Below, piece by piece: positions 50,850 to 62,115 of a stretch of DNA of 64,000 nucleotides (positions within the stretch are counted from its first letter, which is position 1; the number at the start of each line of letters is the position of its first letter). Under the pieces are notes generated by a model. It did not search any database, was not told the DNA's origin, and was given only the letters and a program-made list of their open reading frames with translations. The translations under genes and the position numbers were made by a program. Source of the stretch: Hofstenia miamia (lineage: Eukaryota > Xenacoelomorpha > Acoela); contig SCFE01000106.1 of the NCBI GenBank assembly GCA_004352715.1, positions 726,334-790,333 on the forward strand. The letters are read 5' to 3'.

Positions 50850-51256
50850 ATGTCAGTATCATCTTATTGTCATCGTGTTGAAGATCACGCTTGTGCACTT
50901 ACATATATGTGTCGTGTCGACAAATCAATACAAGATAATGAAAAGTGGAAAAAATGCTTTGATGCAGTTGCTGAGAATTTCTCTGCTATTCCTTTAGATT
51001 TTTTGCCGTCTGGCTCAGCACGTTTAGCGTTCTTATCAAGTATTAGTTCTGCAACATTACAATGGGAAATTTTTCAGGTATGCTACATTTTCTATCAGAC
51101 ATATGCGTTATATTTTTGAGGTCTCGCCTAAAAACTATTTTAATATTAATAAGTTTTATTTTGTAGGAAATGAAAGAACTATCAATGATTTTTCATCAAT
51201 CTGAGAAACGACATTTTTTATTAATATGTTTATTGATATTAAAATGGAAACAGTGA
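50850..51256 (+). CDS. probable host gene, last two exons (unrecognised)
   Basis: Exon A (50850-51077, 76 codons) follows an acceptor (TAATTATAG) and ends CAG|GTATGC. Exon B (51167-51256) follows TTTTGTAG and joins in phase 0, ending at TGA. The 89-nt intron is AT-rich. The peptide has balanced composition: VEDHACALTYMCRVDKSIQD, NEKWKKCFDAVAENFSAIPL, GSARLAFLSSISSATLQWEI, then QEMKELSMIFHQ. It is helical, possibly part of a HEAT-like or scaffold protein; I cannot name it. Exon A begins with ATG right at the acceptor, so it may be internal. Exon B could instead be a chance extension into the intron. Confidence 0.5.
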
Positions 51257-52089
51257 ACAGTGAAACAAACAATTTTGCTAACTATTGCTTTCCAATGAAT
51301 TTAAAGGCATTCAACACATTTTCATGAAAATAATTAAAAGATATTAATTACATTATTTCTTAGATGTAGTGAAAGTAGTTTAACCCATCAACGTCAATAT
51401 TTTAATGTTATTGTTATCATCACTTTATTATTGTTTTGTTTGCTTAAAATAAACAATCTTTTTAATTTTTTGACTAATTTATTTGGATGCAATATTTTAT
51501 ATATTTTGCAGTTGCACAAAATTTTCAATGATAAATAGTATAATTTGATTTGTAATTTGTCGCTCATGAAAAACAAATGTCAACCATGAAGGAATTCATT
51601 TTGTTATGAAATATCTAATTTAAACATATATTTCTATAAAATTCACTGGTCCATGAAGTATTGAAGTTGTTGAATTCAAAGTCTTCAGTTGATTTACTTC
51701 AAATATTACATTACTTATTGCCTTCTAAATTGTAAATTTCTCATCTTCTGCTTGAGTAAAAAATATCAATTTGTACGCTTGGCATTCTGTAATATAAATT
51801 AAGTGTACAAATAGAGGCCAGTACCACGGATGCTATGTTTTGATCCATGAAGTCGAGCCAGCCCATGTTACGATTATATGCAGGGAACAATTGTATTTGA
51901 GATAAATTTATGCGCTCTTTGAGAGCGACCTATGACAAGGTGTATTATATATAACAGTAACAGCTTTGTTGTCGTTTCATTCCATTATAGTAAGTGTTAA
52001 TTGTTTCAGCTTTTAATGTTTTCATAATATTCTGTGCGTTTCGATGTAGTCATTTTTTGGCATTACACCGCACAACCAAACAAATAATT
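51257..52089. other. no gene seen
   Basis: AT-rich sequence. Remnants of the piggyBac-derived pseudogene may extend into its right part but are not recognisable. Confidence 0.4.
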
Positions 52090-52733
52090 TTGATGAATGG
52101 TTTCTGCAATTTTTTTCCGATTGGATCTAATGTTCCACCAATTTATCAGACGCACAAATTATCAATATAATAATCACATGATGCTGTTCACTGACCACAT
52201 CCTTCTCAACAAAGTTCAACGCTATTGCACCACATAATCCATAATGTGTGAATTAAGAAGTTCAGGCAATTTGCCTTGATATAAATCACATTGAACACAG
52301 TATCTCGAATTTATGCAATTAGACCACTGCTCAAATCATATTTTACCGTTTTCCTTTGAGGAATTGTTTAGCACCATGAAACCCAAAATACGATACCATG
52401 ATCTCGTCTATTGAATGCACTTCATCATTGATTGCAAACTCAATGTAGCGACTGCTTAGCATTTCTACAATGATCTTATCTTGCTAAGTTTGTCTAAATA
52501 GCCATTATCTGCACAATAAATATTTTTCTTTATTCTATCAAAAAGAATCTCAGCAAATCGTAAAACACTAATTTTTTATGGACATCATCTTGACTTTCCC
52601 AAGATAATCTATACCTTGAAAGTCGTTTGTATCCAGTTAGTAAGATGACTCTTATAAAATACATTGTTTCCACAAATGTAACGTTTTGGTGCAATGCATA
52701 CATATTTGATTCGTTAACCATGTATTGTATCAC
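52090..52733 (-). pseudogene. piggyBac-derived transposase fragment (PGBD-like)
   Basis: Minus strand: VETMYFIRVILLTGYKRLSR, YRLSWESQDDVHKK and DLLRFFLIEKNIYCADN near 52680-52520, then EVHSIDEIMVSYFGFHGAKQ followed by FLKGK near 52440-52370, and YCVQCDLYQGKLPELL and HYGLCGAIALNFVEKD near 52290-52210. This is the mid-region of the PGBD2/3-like branch (GYxxxPRRRxxWE..DVHN; the catalytic Asp of SIDExM; HxxKQFxRGKP; YQGK; LGxGGxVVxxL). Several stops break it and the C-terminal Cys-rich domain is missing. It differs from the piggyBac at 57357-60628, so it is a separate family. Confidence 0.75.
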
Positions 52734-52739
52734 TTAGTC

Positions 52740-53244
52740 ATCAAAATGAATGCGAAGAACTAATGTTGATGTAAAAGTGATGGATGTAAGCCTGCTGTAT
52801 TGGTTTTGTTAGGGTACAGATATAGTGGTGTCATTTAGTATAGATATTGGTGGGTCCCGGCCCCTGCATAAATCATGTATGACCTCGTCCAAACGTTATA
52901 TTTTTAAAAGTTTTTGTGAAATGAAGCTATTACCATAGCTTTCATTCGCAGTTGCTCCTTCGTTTATTCTTAAATATTATAAAAAATTAACTAAAACCAA
53001 CTCTGAAATTCGTAATGTAAAATAATTTAATTTGAGATTTTTAGATATGTAAAATTTGTGTCTAACATCGACGACGTTAGGAAATTCTAAAAACTTTCCA
53101 ACTTTTGTCCCTGCATGTGTCCAGTTGATATTTTCTACTATTCTTCTTGAACCAACGGGGACTGAATCCTATACTTCAATCTTTTCATGAATTTATCTAT
53201 TTAAATATTTATATTTCCTCATTGTTCACTGTAGCGAAAAGGCA

Positions 53245-53246
<2 letters not shown>
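52740..53246. other. no gene seen
   Basis: AT-rich sequence between the piggyBac-derived fragment and the 3' tail of LINE-1. Confidence 0.45.
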
Positions 53247-53285
<39 letters not shown>

Positions 53286-56200
53286 TTCTTTAGCCGCTGA
53301 AGGCATACACTAGAAAAAAATAAAAACAAGTCAAGTTTTGCTGCAGCGAGAACAGCCGCAGGAGATGAAATAGGAGCAAATGGAAGAGTAGGCGAAGTTG
53401 GAGAAGGGCTCAGCAAAGGGTGCGACGTTTCTTGGGATGACGAATGGAGAAAGTGACAACATTATCAGAGCGAGTGGAGCGGGAATTAGAGAACTTAATG
53501 AAATTAAAAGGATCAAGGTCTAATTTGCGAAAAAACAGTCGATTGAACAGGAGGAGATCACAGGCATGGAAGTAGAGTGACAGCAGGAGAGTGGAAAATT
53601 TGAGAAGGGCGTCTTTGTATGGAAAGGGGAGATCAATTTGAAGGCACGTTTCTGGAAACGTTCCATGGAGTGGAACAAGGAACGGGAACGCCACCAACAG
53701 CGAGACGCATAGAGAAGAATGGCGCGAGGAATGGACTTAAACAAAGAGAGTTTCACAGCAGCCGTGGAATTAAAGGGAACATTGCGGAAGAGGGCAAAGA
53801 TTGAGGAATTAGCTTTGCGGAGACGTAAGGACACATGACCAGACCAATTTAAGTTATCAGCAAGTTGAACTCCAAGATGAGTATGATGAGGGGAAACGTT
53901 CACAGGAAGCGGAAGAGCAGAAGGGGGAGATACAGAAAAGGAAATACCACATGTCTTGGGCTAAAATCAAGATGGTTAACAGAAGACCAAGTAGACATAA
54001 GCTCAAGATCAGAGGTAATATTGGAGGCAAAAGAAGTTGAAAATCGCGGTGTCATCAACGTACAGTAGACAGGATGATTTGATGACAGATTGAGGGAGGT
54101 CGTTGATCGCAACAAGGAAGAAGAGAACAGCAAACACGGAACCTTCAGGAGCGCCACTAGAGACAAGAGCAGGGGAAGAAATAGACGAGTAGATTTTTAC
54201 ACACTGACGACTATTAGACATGTAAGACTGGCAGAGATTGATGAAATCAGCATCAAAGCCAAATGAACATAATTTGTCAAGAAGAATAGAATGAGAAAGC
54301 CGATCAAAAGCTTTAGAAATATCAAGAAAGATAATGCAACCAGGATCATTACGATCAGAGTGGAAATAGCAGTTTCCGATCAAAGAGCAAGTTAGTGATG
54401 ATAGAACGACCCGGAAGGTTACCATGCTGAGAAGCAGAGAAGAGGTGAAGATTGTAGGGAACACATAACGAAATACAAGACGCTCAAAGATGATTGACAG
54501 CCGAGAAAGAATAGCTATTGAACGATAAGAAGTGACTTTAGAGGGCGAAGCTGATTGGATTTTAATAGTGGAGAGATCCAAGATTTTTTCCAGCAAGGCG
54601 GAAAACGCTTAGAGGAGCAAATGTAGGAGAAGAGATGCTTTAAAAAGACGGAAGGAGTAGAGGAAGTTTCATGGATAACAAAGGATGGGAAGCCATCAGA
54701 ATAGCAAAGATCAGACAACTTGCAGCACTTAAGCATGAGGGAAATATAATCAGCGGGGAGGTGGCAGGAGGACCAGGACAGAGAAAGACGAGATCAGTAA
54801 AATTCAAGAAGAAATAGGCATTGAAGAGATCAGCTTTCTCCAGATCCGAGTGAGCAGAAAGATGGTTCCAATGCAAGCTGGGGAGGTTTTGAATGATCCA
54901 GATGAGAAGCTGGACAACATAGAGATTTTGTCAAGTTCCATGAAGTGTATGACGTCTTCAGTGAGAGAAGAGAGTTTCGAAGAATCGGAAGGACTGTAAT
55001 GACGTTTGAAAGATTCGAGTTTATTCAAAGAGTGTACAGTAAGGGATGAGATACAAAGAATGAAATAACTTGGTGAAGGAGGGTGTACCAGTCTTCAGCA
55101 GAGAAAAAGTCATTAAAAATGGGCAATGAAGAAGAGAGAGCAGCATTTAGAGATACAAAGTCACTGTTAGATCGAGTAGTGGCAGTACAAGCAGATGGGG
55201 GTAATAGAATTGACAGACAGGCTAAAGTGAACAAATGAGTGATCAGACAGTTCGACCGGAACATGGACCACAGAGGTTTGAAAAATACCATCAGGGTGAG
55301 AGCACAAAACCAAGTCAAGGAGGGAGGAGCGGGAAGTAGGAGAAAATACCAGTTGTTCAATAGAGTAGGAAGCAAAAAGATCCAGAACAGCTGATTCCTA
55401 GGCGTCATTAGTCAAGTGCATTCCAACAAACATTAGGGAAGTTGAAGTCACCACAGATGAGGAGTGGGAAATCCAAGTTGTTGAGAGAGAGAGAGTGATA
55501 GACTGATCATGAAAGCACGGATGAAAAATTAGCACGGGGAATACGAAAAGGACTGCTGGAACGAGGGTTGTAAACACAGAGAAGAGAAACAATGTGATCA
55601 CTGAGAGCAACCGCAACAGAAATCAAAGGAAAAAGACTCGAAGGAGAGGGGAGGTGTCAAGGTTAGGGCGATGGGAGGCAATCAGAACACCACTATGACA
55701 GCCACTAGAGCCATCCATATGGCAGAGAACTTTAAATGCGGAGTTAGAAAAAAACAACACTGTCCGCAAGAGAAGGATCACGTCAGATTTCAGTAATGAA
55801 AATGAAGTCAACAGGAGAATGTAAGAAGTAGTTGTAAAAATTGAGACGACGGCTTAATGAGACAAGACTGCGACCATTAGCCGTTAAAAAAGAGAAACCA
55901 GGGTTGGGATTAGAAGTGAGATCCAAGCTAGGAGGTGCAGGTAGTCAATCACGACCAGAAGCATCAGGACGACGGGAATAAAGGCCAAAAGATTGGGCTC
56001 AGCATCGGAGAAGCCACACTTAAGAATCCATGAGAGCAACATGAGACTCTTGATTACAGACAATGTGAAAGGAGGCGAATGGAGAATCCGTACATGGTGG
56101 AATGGGAAGAACGTCACCAAATTGGAGAGAGGAACAACGGAGGTGATCAGCAACATCAAAAGCAGAAACAGAATTAGCAAAACGGCCGATATAGATGTGA

Positions 56201-56316
56201 GCTTTGCGAGGAGGATGAGGAAGAGAAATAATCGGAGCAACAGGCAGATTACAGGAAGAACTAGTGCAAGGACACTAAATTACCAGGACGGGAAATCAGA
56301 ACATCGAGTGTCAACA
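53247..56316 (-). mobile_element. non-LTR retrotransposon (Jockey/CR1-group), near-complete copy
   Basis: A minus-strand LINE ending in a (TAA)n tail at 53247-53284. G+C and CpG are far higher than in the surroundings, which suggests a young insertion. It holds the C-terminus of an ORF1 (PHPPRKAHIYIGRFANSVSA near 56200) and a broken ORF2. Relative to its relative at 58777-59548 it has an internal deletion of about 135 bp near 53418. No target duplication was identified. Confidence 0.85.
53350..55960 (-). pseudogene. LINE ORF2: AP endonuclease, reverse transcriptase, C-terminal domain
   Basis: Minus strand. Endonuclease pieces: NGRSLVSLSRRLNFYNYFLH, DFIFITEI, DNLDFPLLICGDFNF-type (CGDFNFPNVCW near 55440). 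RT: VTSYRSIAILSRLSIIFERL, FLDISKAFDRLSHSILLDKL near 54310, SSGAPEGSVFAVLFFLVAIN near 54160 and LLYVDDTAIF near 54070 (catalytic YVDD). C-terminal: HHTHLGVQLADNLNWSGHVS, LFKSIPRAILLYASRCWW, and a final FNFIKFSNSRSTRSDNVVTF. The enzyme nicks target DNA and reverse-transcribes its own RNA. At least six frame changes are needed, so the copy is inactive. Many plus-strand open frames here are shadows. Confidence 0.85.
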
Positions 56317-56339
56317 AAATGTGTGGGCTGATGGTATTG

Positions 56340-56801
56340 ATTGGTATAAATAAAATTTATACGATATTTGAGTTATAAACATTTAGTCAAACGATTTGTT
56401 AATATATTTCAATATAGATCTTAAGACATCACATGTGATATTCACTTAAAGTAATCACTGCTTCAAGAAGCTCATCATCAGGAAGCAGCACAACTCCAAT
56501 TACAACTGTTCAGCAAGAATAGCTTGCTGATTACTAAGATAATCTTTTTCTAAAGATTTAAAACAAATGGAATTTGACTCCGTTGGAGTGCAAGATTTAT
56601 TGAAAATCGCTTCCAGTTGATTCCACCGTTTCAAAATACAAGAAAAATCTAAGAGCCCTCGCACAGATACCTTAGAAATACCCCGATAAGCAGAAACTGT
56701 AAATGTTTTGGAAACTGCAACAGAAAATGCTACTAAAAATCACGAATAAAATAATGAAAACATCATTTTAATAATTGAAAAGTATAAAATAATCAATAAA
56801 A
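56340..56801. other. no gene seen
   Basis: AT-rich sequence between the LINE 5' end and the THAP-2 frame; possibly part of the THAP gene or its 3' region. Confidence 0.4.
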
Positions 56802-57353
56802 TTAATTGCATAGAAATAAAACAACGCAATTTAGATTGTTAATATTAGTAATAAATTGAAAATTATCTTGAAATGGTAAGGTTGAAGTTTCACTATGTAT
56901 GAATTCAGCAGATTCCATATTTTCGTCAATTCTTATAAAGAACCTAGTGCCAAAAAACGAGCAAACATCTTTACAAAAGTCCTGATAAGAAGGAATAATG
57001 TCAGTTTCATTAAATTGGTGAATTTCGTCAGATAAAGATGCTATATGTTCCAAGCCAATGTGTCTCTCCTCTACATTTCGGCATACTGTAACATTAGTTT
57101 GTCGTTTAAAAGAGTCTGGCACATTAAAAAGAGATGGAGGTTCTGCTGGCACTAAATGTCCTTTTATCATTGTAAATTTTGAGTTACTTAGCCAATGAAG
57201 TTCACAAACTCCCATATTTAGGCAAAATGTTGGGCAAAGCGATTATCCATTGTCTTCTTTGTGGATGTTAGAAGGAAATACATACACAATTTTTGTTTCC
57301 TTTTGTGAATCGTAGTTTGATTTGCAATATCCTACAAAGCATTTTCTACCCAT
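56802..57353 (-). pseudogene. THAP-domain protein gene (THAP-2 copy), split by piggyBac
   Basis: Minus strand: ATG at 57353-57351 begins MGRKCFVGYCKSNYDSQKE and TKIVYVFPSNIHKE (first Cys pair and the FP residues), a frame change gives RRQWIIALPN, then GVCELHWLSNSKFTMIKGHL (C-x2-H) and VPAEPPSLFNVPDSFKRQ, after which 90 open residues end at 56802. The order C..C, FP, W, CxxH, PPSxFxVPxS is that of a known group of animal THAP proteins. The ATG overlaps the TTAA target of the piggyBac at 57357, so the gene is cut off from its promoter. One or two frameshifts also occur. It resembles THAP-1 at 17424-17952. Confidence 0.75.
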
Positions 57354-57584
57354 TAACCATTTCAATCCTAAAGTATGAAATTGTGTATAAAGATTTTTTC
57401 TCTAGCAAAAAATATCTACTCAATATTTTTAGTTTAACATATTATAACGTTATTTTTAAATATCATAGTCAATTTTTTTTAAAAAAATTTGTACCCAAAT
57501 GAGTACAACAGAATTAAGTCAAGTAAGTTAAAATAAAAAAAATTCAATAATGCGAATTTGTAGTAAAACAGCAAAACAAAACAG

Positions 57585-60032
57585 TTAATTGCAGTGATAT
57601 GTAACAAAACAATCTCTTTTGCACACAAAGGAAAACTCTGATTTAATACACATTACTCGAGACTTGCCAGTACAACCTTCCATTGCACACCGAGATTGCG
57701 ATTTTTGACAAACGTTTAGAAGTAAATGACTTTCACCATCATATCTAATATCAGGAAATGGACGATATGCCACTTGGCGTTTCTTTGGCGGAATTGGTAT
57801 ATTAACAGATTCAGTACTTGGTCTTCCTAATTTTTTTTAACATCGGTATGAACTAAAATAGTCGCTAGTTCTTTCAAAAAATTTAGAAACAAAACTTTGC
57901 TGTTTGATTTCTCACTTGCAAGTATTCCGTTCTTCAATATCCAAAATATTGACAACGGCACTATTCAAAAAATGTCCAAATACTTTAATGGGCCATTTCC
58001 TCGTTTTTAATTTGGTACGATAGGTAGCCAACATTTGGTCATGGAGGTCAATGCCTCCCATATATTTGTTGTATGTATTTACCGCATAAAGTTGAGTAAT
58101 TTCAATAAATTTCTTTTCAGTTTTAGAAAAACGTTGAACGTTTTGGACCTCCTCTACACCACATGCTGATGATGCCAGTAGAACACCTTTTTTATCCATC
58201 CACTTAACAATAGAAATTCCATTGTTTGTGACAATAGCAGACAACTCTCTCCTTTGCATTTTTTTGTCTTGCTTTAGTTTGCATTGTTGACCACCTGAAG
58301 TACGATTTGGCAGCATGGTGCCAGACCAAATGATTTTTCTGCCAATAATTTGTTGATTAGATTTAGACTGGTGTGGTATCTATCGGTAAACACATGCAAA
58401 TAAGAAATTGGCTTTTCATATGATTCCAGAAGCATTTTCACAATACCACTTCAACACCATAGTTCTTCACTGGCTCTTCAGAAACTTCTTTTTCCTGCAT
58501 AAAGAATAAAATCCAAAATTAATCCATCACGAGCAGCCAAAACAAAATTTTTTCATGGTTCAGGTTTGGCTGGAAGATATTGTTTAGCAGGGCATTAGCC
58601 TTGAAAAGGTACCATCTGTTCATCTATTGCAACGAGGCATTTTATGCACTGCCTGTCTGATGCAGTTAAAGTGTGAACGTACTCTCCAAAATTTATCGGC
58701 ATTTGCAAAGATGCGTGCAAAGATGCACGCAATTTAAGAAACGATCACGTGACATGTTGTCAGCAATTAGTGGTATTAATAATAATAATAATAATAATAT
58801 TCTTTAGCCGCTGAAGGCATACACTAGAAAAAAAAATAAAAACAAGTCAAGTTTTACGGCAGCGAGGACAGTCACAGGAGATGAAATAGGAGCAAATGGA
58901 AGAGTAGGCGAAGTTGGAGAAGGGCTCAGCAAAGAGGAAAGCCATCAAAGATTTCTTGAAGATCGGTGGCGGAAAAAAGAAATCAATCGCTGTTGGAGAG
59001 TTGAGAGTCAAGATGTAATTAGCAGCAGTACAAGCACGATTGAAAAACGAGTGAAGGGTGCGATGTTTCTTCATACGACGAATGGAGAAGGTGACAACAT
59101 CATCAGAGCGAATGCAGCAGGAATTAGAGAACTTAATGAAATCAAAAGGATCAAGATCCAATTTGCGAGTCAGTAGTCGATTGAACAGAAAGAGATCACA
59201 GGCATGGAAGTAGAGTGACAGCAGGAGAGTGGAGAATTTGAAAAGGGCGTCTTTGTATGGAAAGGGGAGATCAATTTGAAGGCACGTTTCTGGAAACGTT
59301 CCATGGAGTGGAACAAGGAACGGGAACGGGAACGCCACCAACAAGGAGACGCGTAGAGAAGAATGGCGCGAGGAATGGACTTAAACAAAGAGAGTTTCAC
59401 AGCGGACGAGGTATTAAAAGGAACATTACGGAAAAGGGCAAATAGCGAGGAATTAGCTTTGCGGAGACGCAAAGACACATGTCCAGTCCAATTTAAGTTT
59501 GCTGCAAGTTGAACTCCAAGATGAGTGTGATGAGGCGCAAAGTTCACAGGTATACGATAAACATTAGTATACGATAGGCACCTTTCCAGTACATTGCAGC
59601 TTGTGGAAATTTAAAAACACTCATCATTAACAAAATTCCACAAAAGAGAAGAATTTCCTTAGCATTGGTATTCATAGATTTTCCATCCATTGCAACTGAG
59701 TATTGATTAGAAAAATTATCCCATTCATCCAGCATTGAAAGTGGAAAGTATATAAGAAAAAGTCGTAACATGGACATATTTGCGATTTGGCAATAATCAA
59801 AAGAATGAAAATCATTTATGTGACGACTTGTAATAGAATCTATCCGAAACATTATTTAAAAGTGCAGCATCATTGTCTTCATCTGAAGAATCTCTTGCTG
59901 ATTCATGGCTGGAGTCATGATCACCATCAATTCGAGAGGTAGTAGGCAATGTATTTTCTTCATCACTAAGATCTTCAAAATCTGATTTATCCAAATCCAA
60001 ATACGTATAGAGACTGACAAATTCAGATGCAG
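57585..60032 (-). pseudogene. piggyBac transposase, main exon, interrupted
   Basis: Minus strand. Acidic N-terminus: DLDKSDFEDLSDEENTLP near 60000. Then NAKEILLFCGILLMMSVF near 59640, YRIP at the LINE junction, and LIADNMSRDRFLKLRASLH past it. Catalytic parts: VAIDEQMVPFQG (first Asp), VFTDRYHTSLNLINKL near 58390 (second Asp), YNKYMGGIDLHDQM near 58050 (third Asp). Cys-rich C-terminus: CAMEGCTGKSRVMC and CKRDCFVTYH near 57690-57600, ending at 57585. All three Asp residues survive. A frameshift near 59850, the LINE at 58777-59548 and at least two more frame changes inactivate it. It cuts and pastes at TTAA. Confidence 0.88.
58777..59548 (-). mobile_element. 5'-truncated LINE copy inside the piggyBac
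   Basis: Same family as 53247-56316, with an (AAT)n tail at its low-coordinate end. Flanking GGTAT at 58772-58776 and 59549-59553 is a 5-bp target duplication; removing LINE plus one GGTAT restores a continuous piggyBac frame there. It keeps the intact ORF2 C-terminus (TLHSFFNRACTAANYIL and SYFISCDCPRCRKT) that the larger copy lost by deletion. The insertion is younger than the piggyBac. Confidence 0.9.
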
Positions 60033-60428
60033 CTAAATTAGAACATTATGGATAAGAAATTTATTATATATATATATATATATATATATANTACAGGCGG
60101 GAATTCATGCTACTATTTCATTAAATTTAAGTCTTCCTCCCGAAGTCTGCCGCAATGTTCCATTCCACTTACAGATTTGATGTAAACATATAAATTATAT
60201 AAATATCTTTAGAAGAACATAAACATTCTATTTTTCCATGGATAAAAATTAATCCTATTGTACCCAAATGGGTACAAGACAAGAAAGTCTCCTGTTACAC
60301 TAGTATGATCGTTTTTAAACAAAACTTGTTTATGTCCTTAGCAAACACACTGCAAATGCAAATTTATATTTTTAAAATAATTATATAATGATAAAATTAC
60401 CTCGTTTTGGCCTTTTTGCTTCACTCAT
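60033..60428 (-). CDS. piggyBac first exon and intron
   Basis: ATG at 60428-60426 starts a 28-nt exon encoding MSEAKRPKR, ending CGAG|GTAATT at 60401. An acceptor (AATTTAG) at 60034-60033 joins it in frame to the main exon (AASEFVSLYTYLDLDKSD). The intron (60033-60400, 368 nt) contains a (TA)n run, one N at 60091 and a TTGTACCCAAATGGGTACAA repeat. A short first exon with a basic peptide is plausible as a nuclear-import start, but it is inferred from sequence alone. Confidence 0.6.
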
Positions 60429-60512
60429 AAGTGGATGATTTTGTAGCATAGACTAATGACTTTTGCATGTACAAAGCAGATTGTTGTATGAATGCACTGC
60501 ACAAATTAATTA

Positions 60513-60522
60513 CCCCCCCCCC
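60513..60522. repeat. poly-C homopolymer
   Basis: A C run in AT-rich DNA, between the piggyBac first exon and its right terminus. Confidence 0.7.
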
Positions 60523-60843
60523 CGCCAGGAGGCGAATTAAACATAATCAAGTCCATTATCGCGAATAACTTTCGTGCTTTTCTTAAATTCATTTAATGTA
60601 CTCATATGGGTACAAAGGATTGAAAGGGTTAAAGCGACTGGTAATGATGAATAACGCTCACGAAGTGTAGTTAGCTACGTGCCTCGCATGATGAATAATT
60701 GTTTACTTAGGAATTATTAATCCGAAAACCACAATATTTGGTTGAAAATATGTAAACAATGTTATTTCACATTTTTAAACGAAAATATATAAATTTATGA
60801 ATTCATATTTATTTCAATTGAGGAAATGATATCAGCCCAATCA

Positions 60844-61194
60844 TTATTTTACCACTGATTGTTCAGATTTCTCGTCCTTGTAATTTAGTATGTCCTTGAG
60901 AAGTGCCAAGGACATGACGAGGGCGATGATTGCGGTGAGTAGGCTGTTCAGGGGCAGGTGGCGGCACAGGAGAGGAGCAGCAGCAGGAGCAGAATGTAGG
61001 GCAGGATTATTAGGACGATTTGTAATTGTACGTGATGCAGAAGCAATGTAAGTAAACGTTTGAGAGTGCATGGACGAAACATCGGAGGTGAGCTTAGCAA
61101 GGGAGTCTGACAGAGAAGACAAGACAACATTGGAAGACAGGTGTGAACGTGACAGGGAGGTGACAATGTCGAAACAAAACTGAATTTTTTTCAT
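60844..61194 (-). pseudogene. putative LINE ORF1 fragment
   Basis: A 116-residue minus frame, Ser/Leu-rich, with repeated SL..S spacing and an Ala/Pro-rich middle (ALHSAPAAAPLLCRHLP). Its G+C-rich, pyrimidine-rich sense strand resembles the LINE at 53247. A 46-bp end (60853-60898) is similar to 56267-56310 of that LINE but in opposite orientation. I read it as an ORF1 part of the same family, not certain. It lies in what would be the upstream region of the THAP-2 gene. Confidence 0.4.
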
Positions 61195-61698
61195 TGAGCT
61201 TTTTAACTTCAGAAATATTTAGCATTTAATACATCTAAATGGAACCTGATCCCATATTCGTATCCATCTTTTCCCGGTTATTTCTTAAATTATTTAATTA
61301 TTGGTACTTATTACGAAATCAAAACGTTAATTGTTTTAAATCTAGTATTTTACTTTCTAACGATGAAGAATTTCCTTCATTATTTCTAAAATATGCAATT
61401 TTCTCGTTTTTGAATTGTACCACAGCTAACTTTAATCACAAACGTTCAATCAACGGATTATTTAAACCAGTATTTTATTTAAATAAATACATTTAAGCCT
61501 TGAAATCATTATGATTTGTGAAATTGGCTACTATTTATAATAATTATGTGAATGAAAACTCTTAGAACATTATTTGAGATATTTGCATTTAAGAGTAACA
61601 AACAATACTTGTATAATTACTTATACAAGGGACAAATTAAATGCAAAATCAAAGAAAGCTCCTATTTTTTGAATATTTATTGCTTAAGCTGTTTATTA
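61195..61698. other. no gene seen
   Basis: AT-rich sequence. The plus frames at 61239-61496 and 61552-61758 show no recognisable motif. Confidence 0.4.
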
Positions 61699-62083
61699 TC
61701 ATCTCCATCTCATTTTTCTTTTTCGATAATGGTTAACAATTGTCTTGTTAACAGATAAAACAGTAGTTAATTGATGATCACAGGTATTATTAAATGGCCA
61801 TTGTGCAAACTGGCTGATTACTGAAGAAGTGTAATTTCTTAAATTGTCCGCTTTTAAAAGCATTTTGTGATTTTCAATTAAAAACTCCATACAGTCTTGT
61901 ATGTATAAAATCAACACACGGATGACGCAGTCCCCCTCTATCCAATTGATAAATAAGAGAATCGTGTTCATCGTCTTTTCAATTGTTAAGTCTTCTATGC
62001 ATTTTATTTTGAAGTTTTTGGATAATTTACCCAAATATGTAAGACAATATTTCATTTTCATCTTCTACAAATTCAATTTTGAT

Positions 62084-62115
<32 letters not shown>

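Larger units (their letters stand above)
57357..60628 (-). mobile_element. piggyBac element, complete ends, TTAA target duplication
   Basis: Ends are CCATTTCAATCCT (57357-57369) and, in reverse complement, CCCTTTCAATCCT (60628-60616), flanked by TTAA at 57353-57356 and 60629-60632: the piggyBac signature. Sub-terminal repeats TTGTACCCAAATGAGTACAA (57489) and a GTACCCATATGAGTAC copy near 60596-60613, with a third at about 60260, are probable transposase binding sites. The transposase runs on the minus strand. A LINE insertion of 772 bp lies inside. Ends still look functional, so it could have been mobilised in trans. Confidence 0.93.

Noticed and set aside
53619-56331. Plus-strand frames such as 53865-54068 and 55993-56331
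   Set aside because: Antisense shadows of the LINE; sense motifs are clear on the minus strand.
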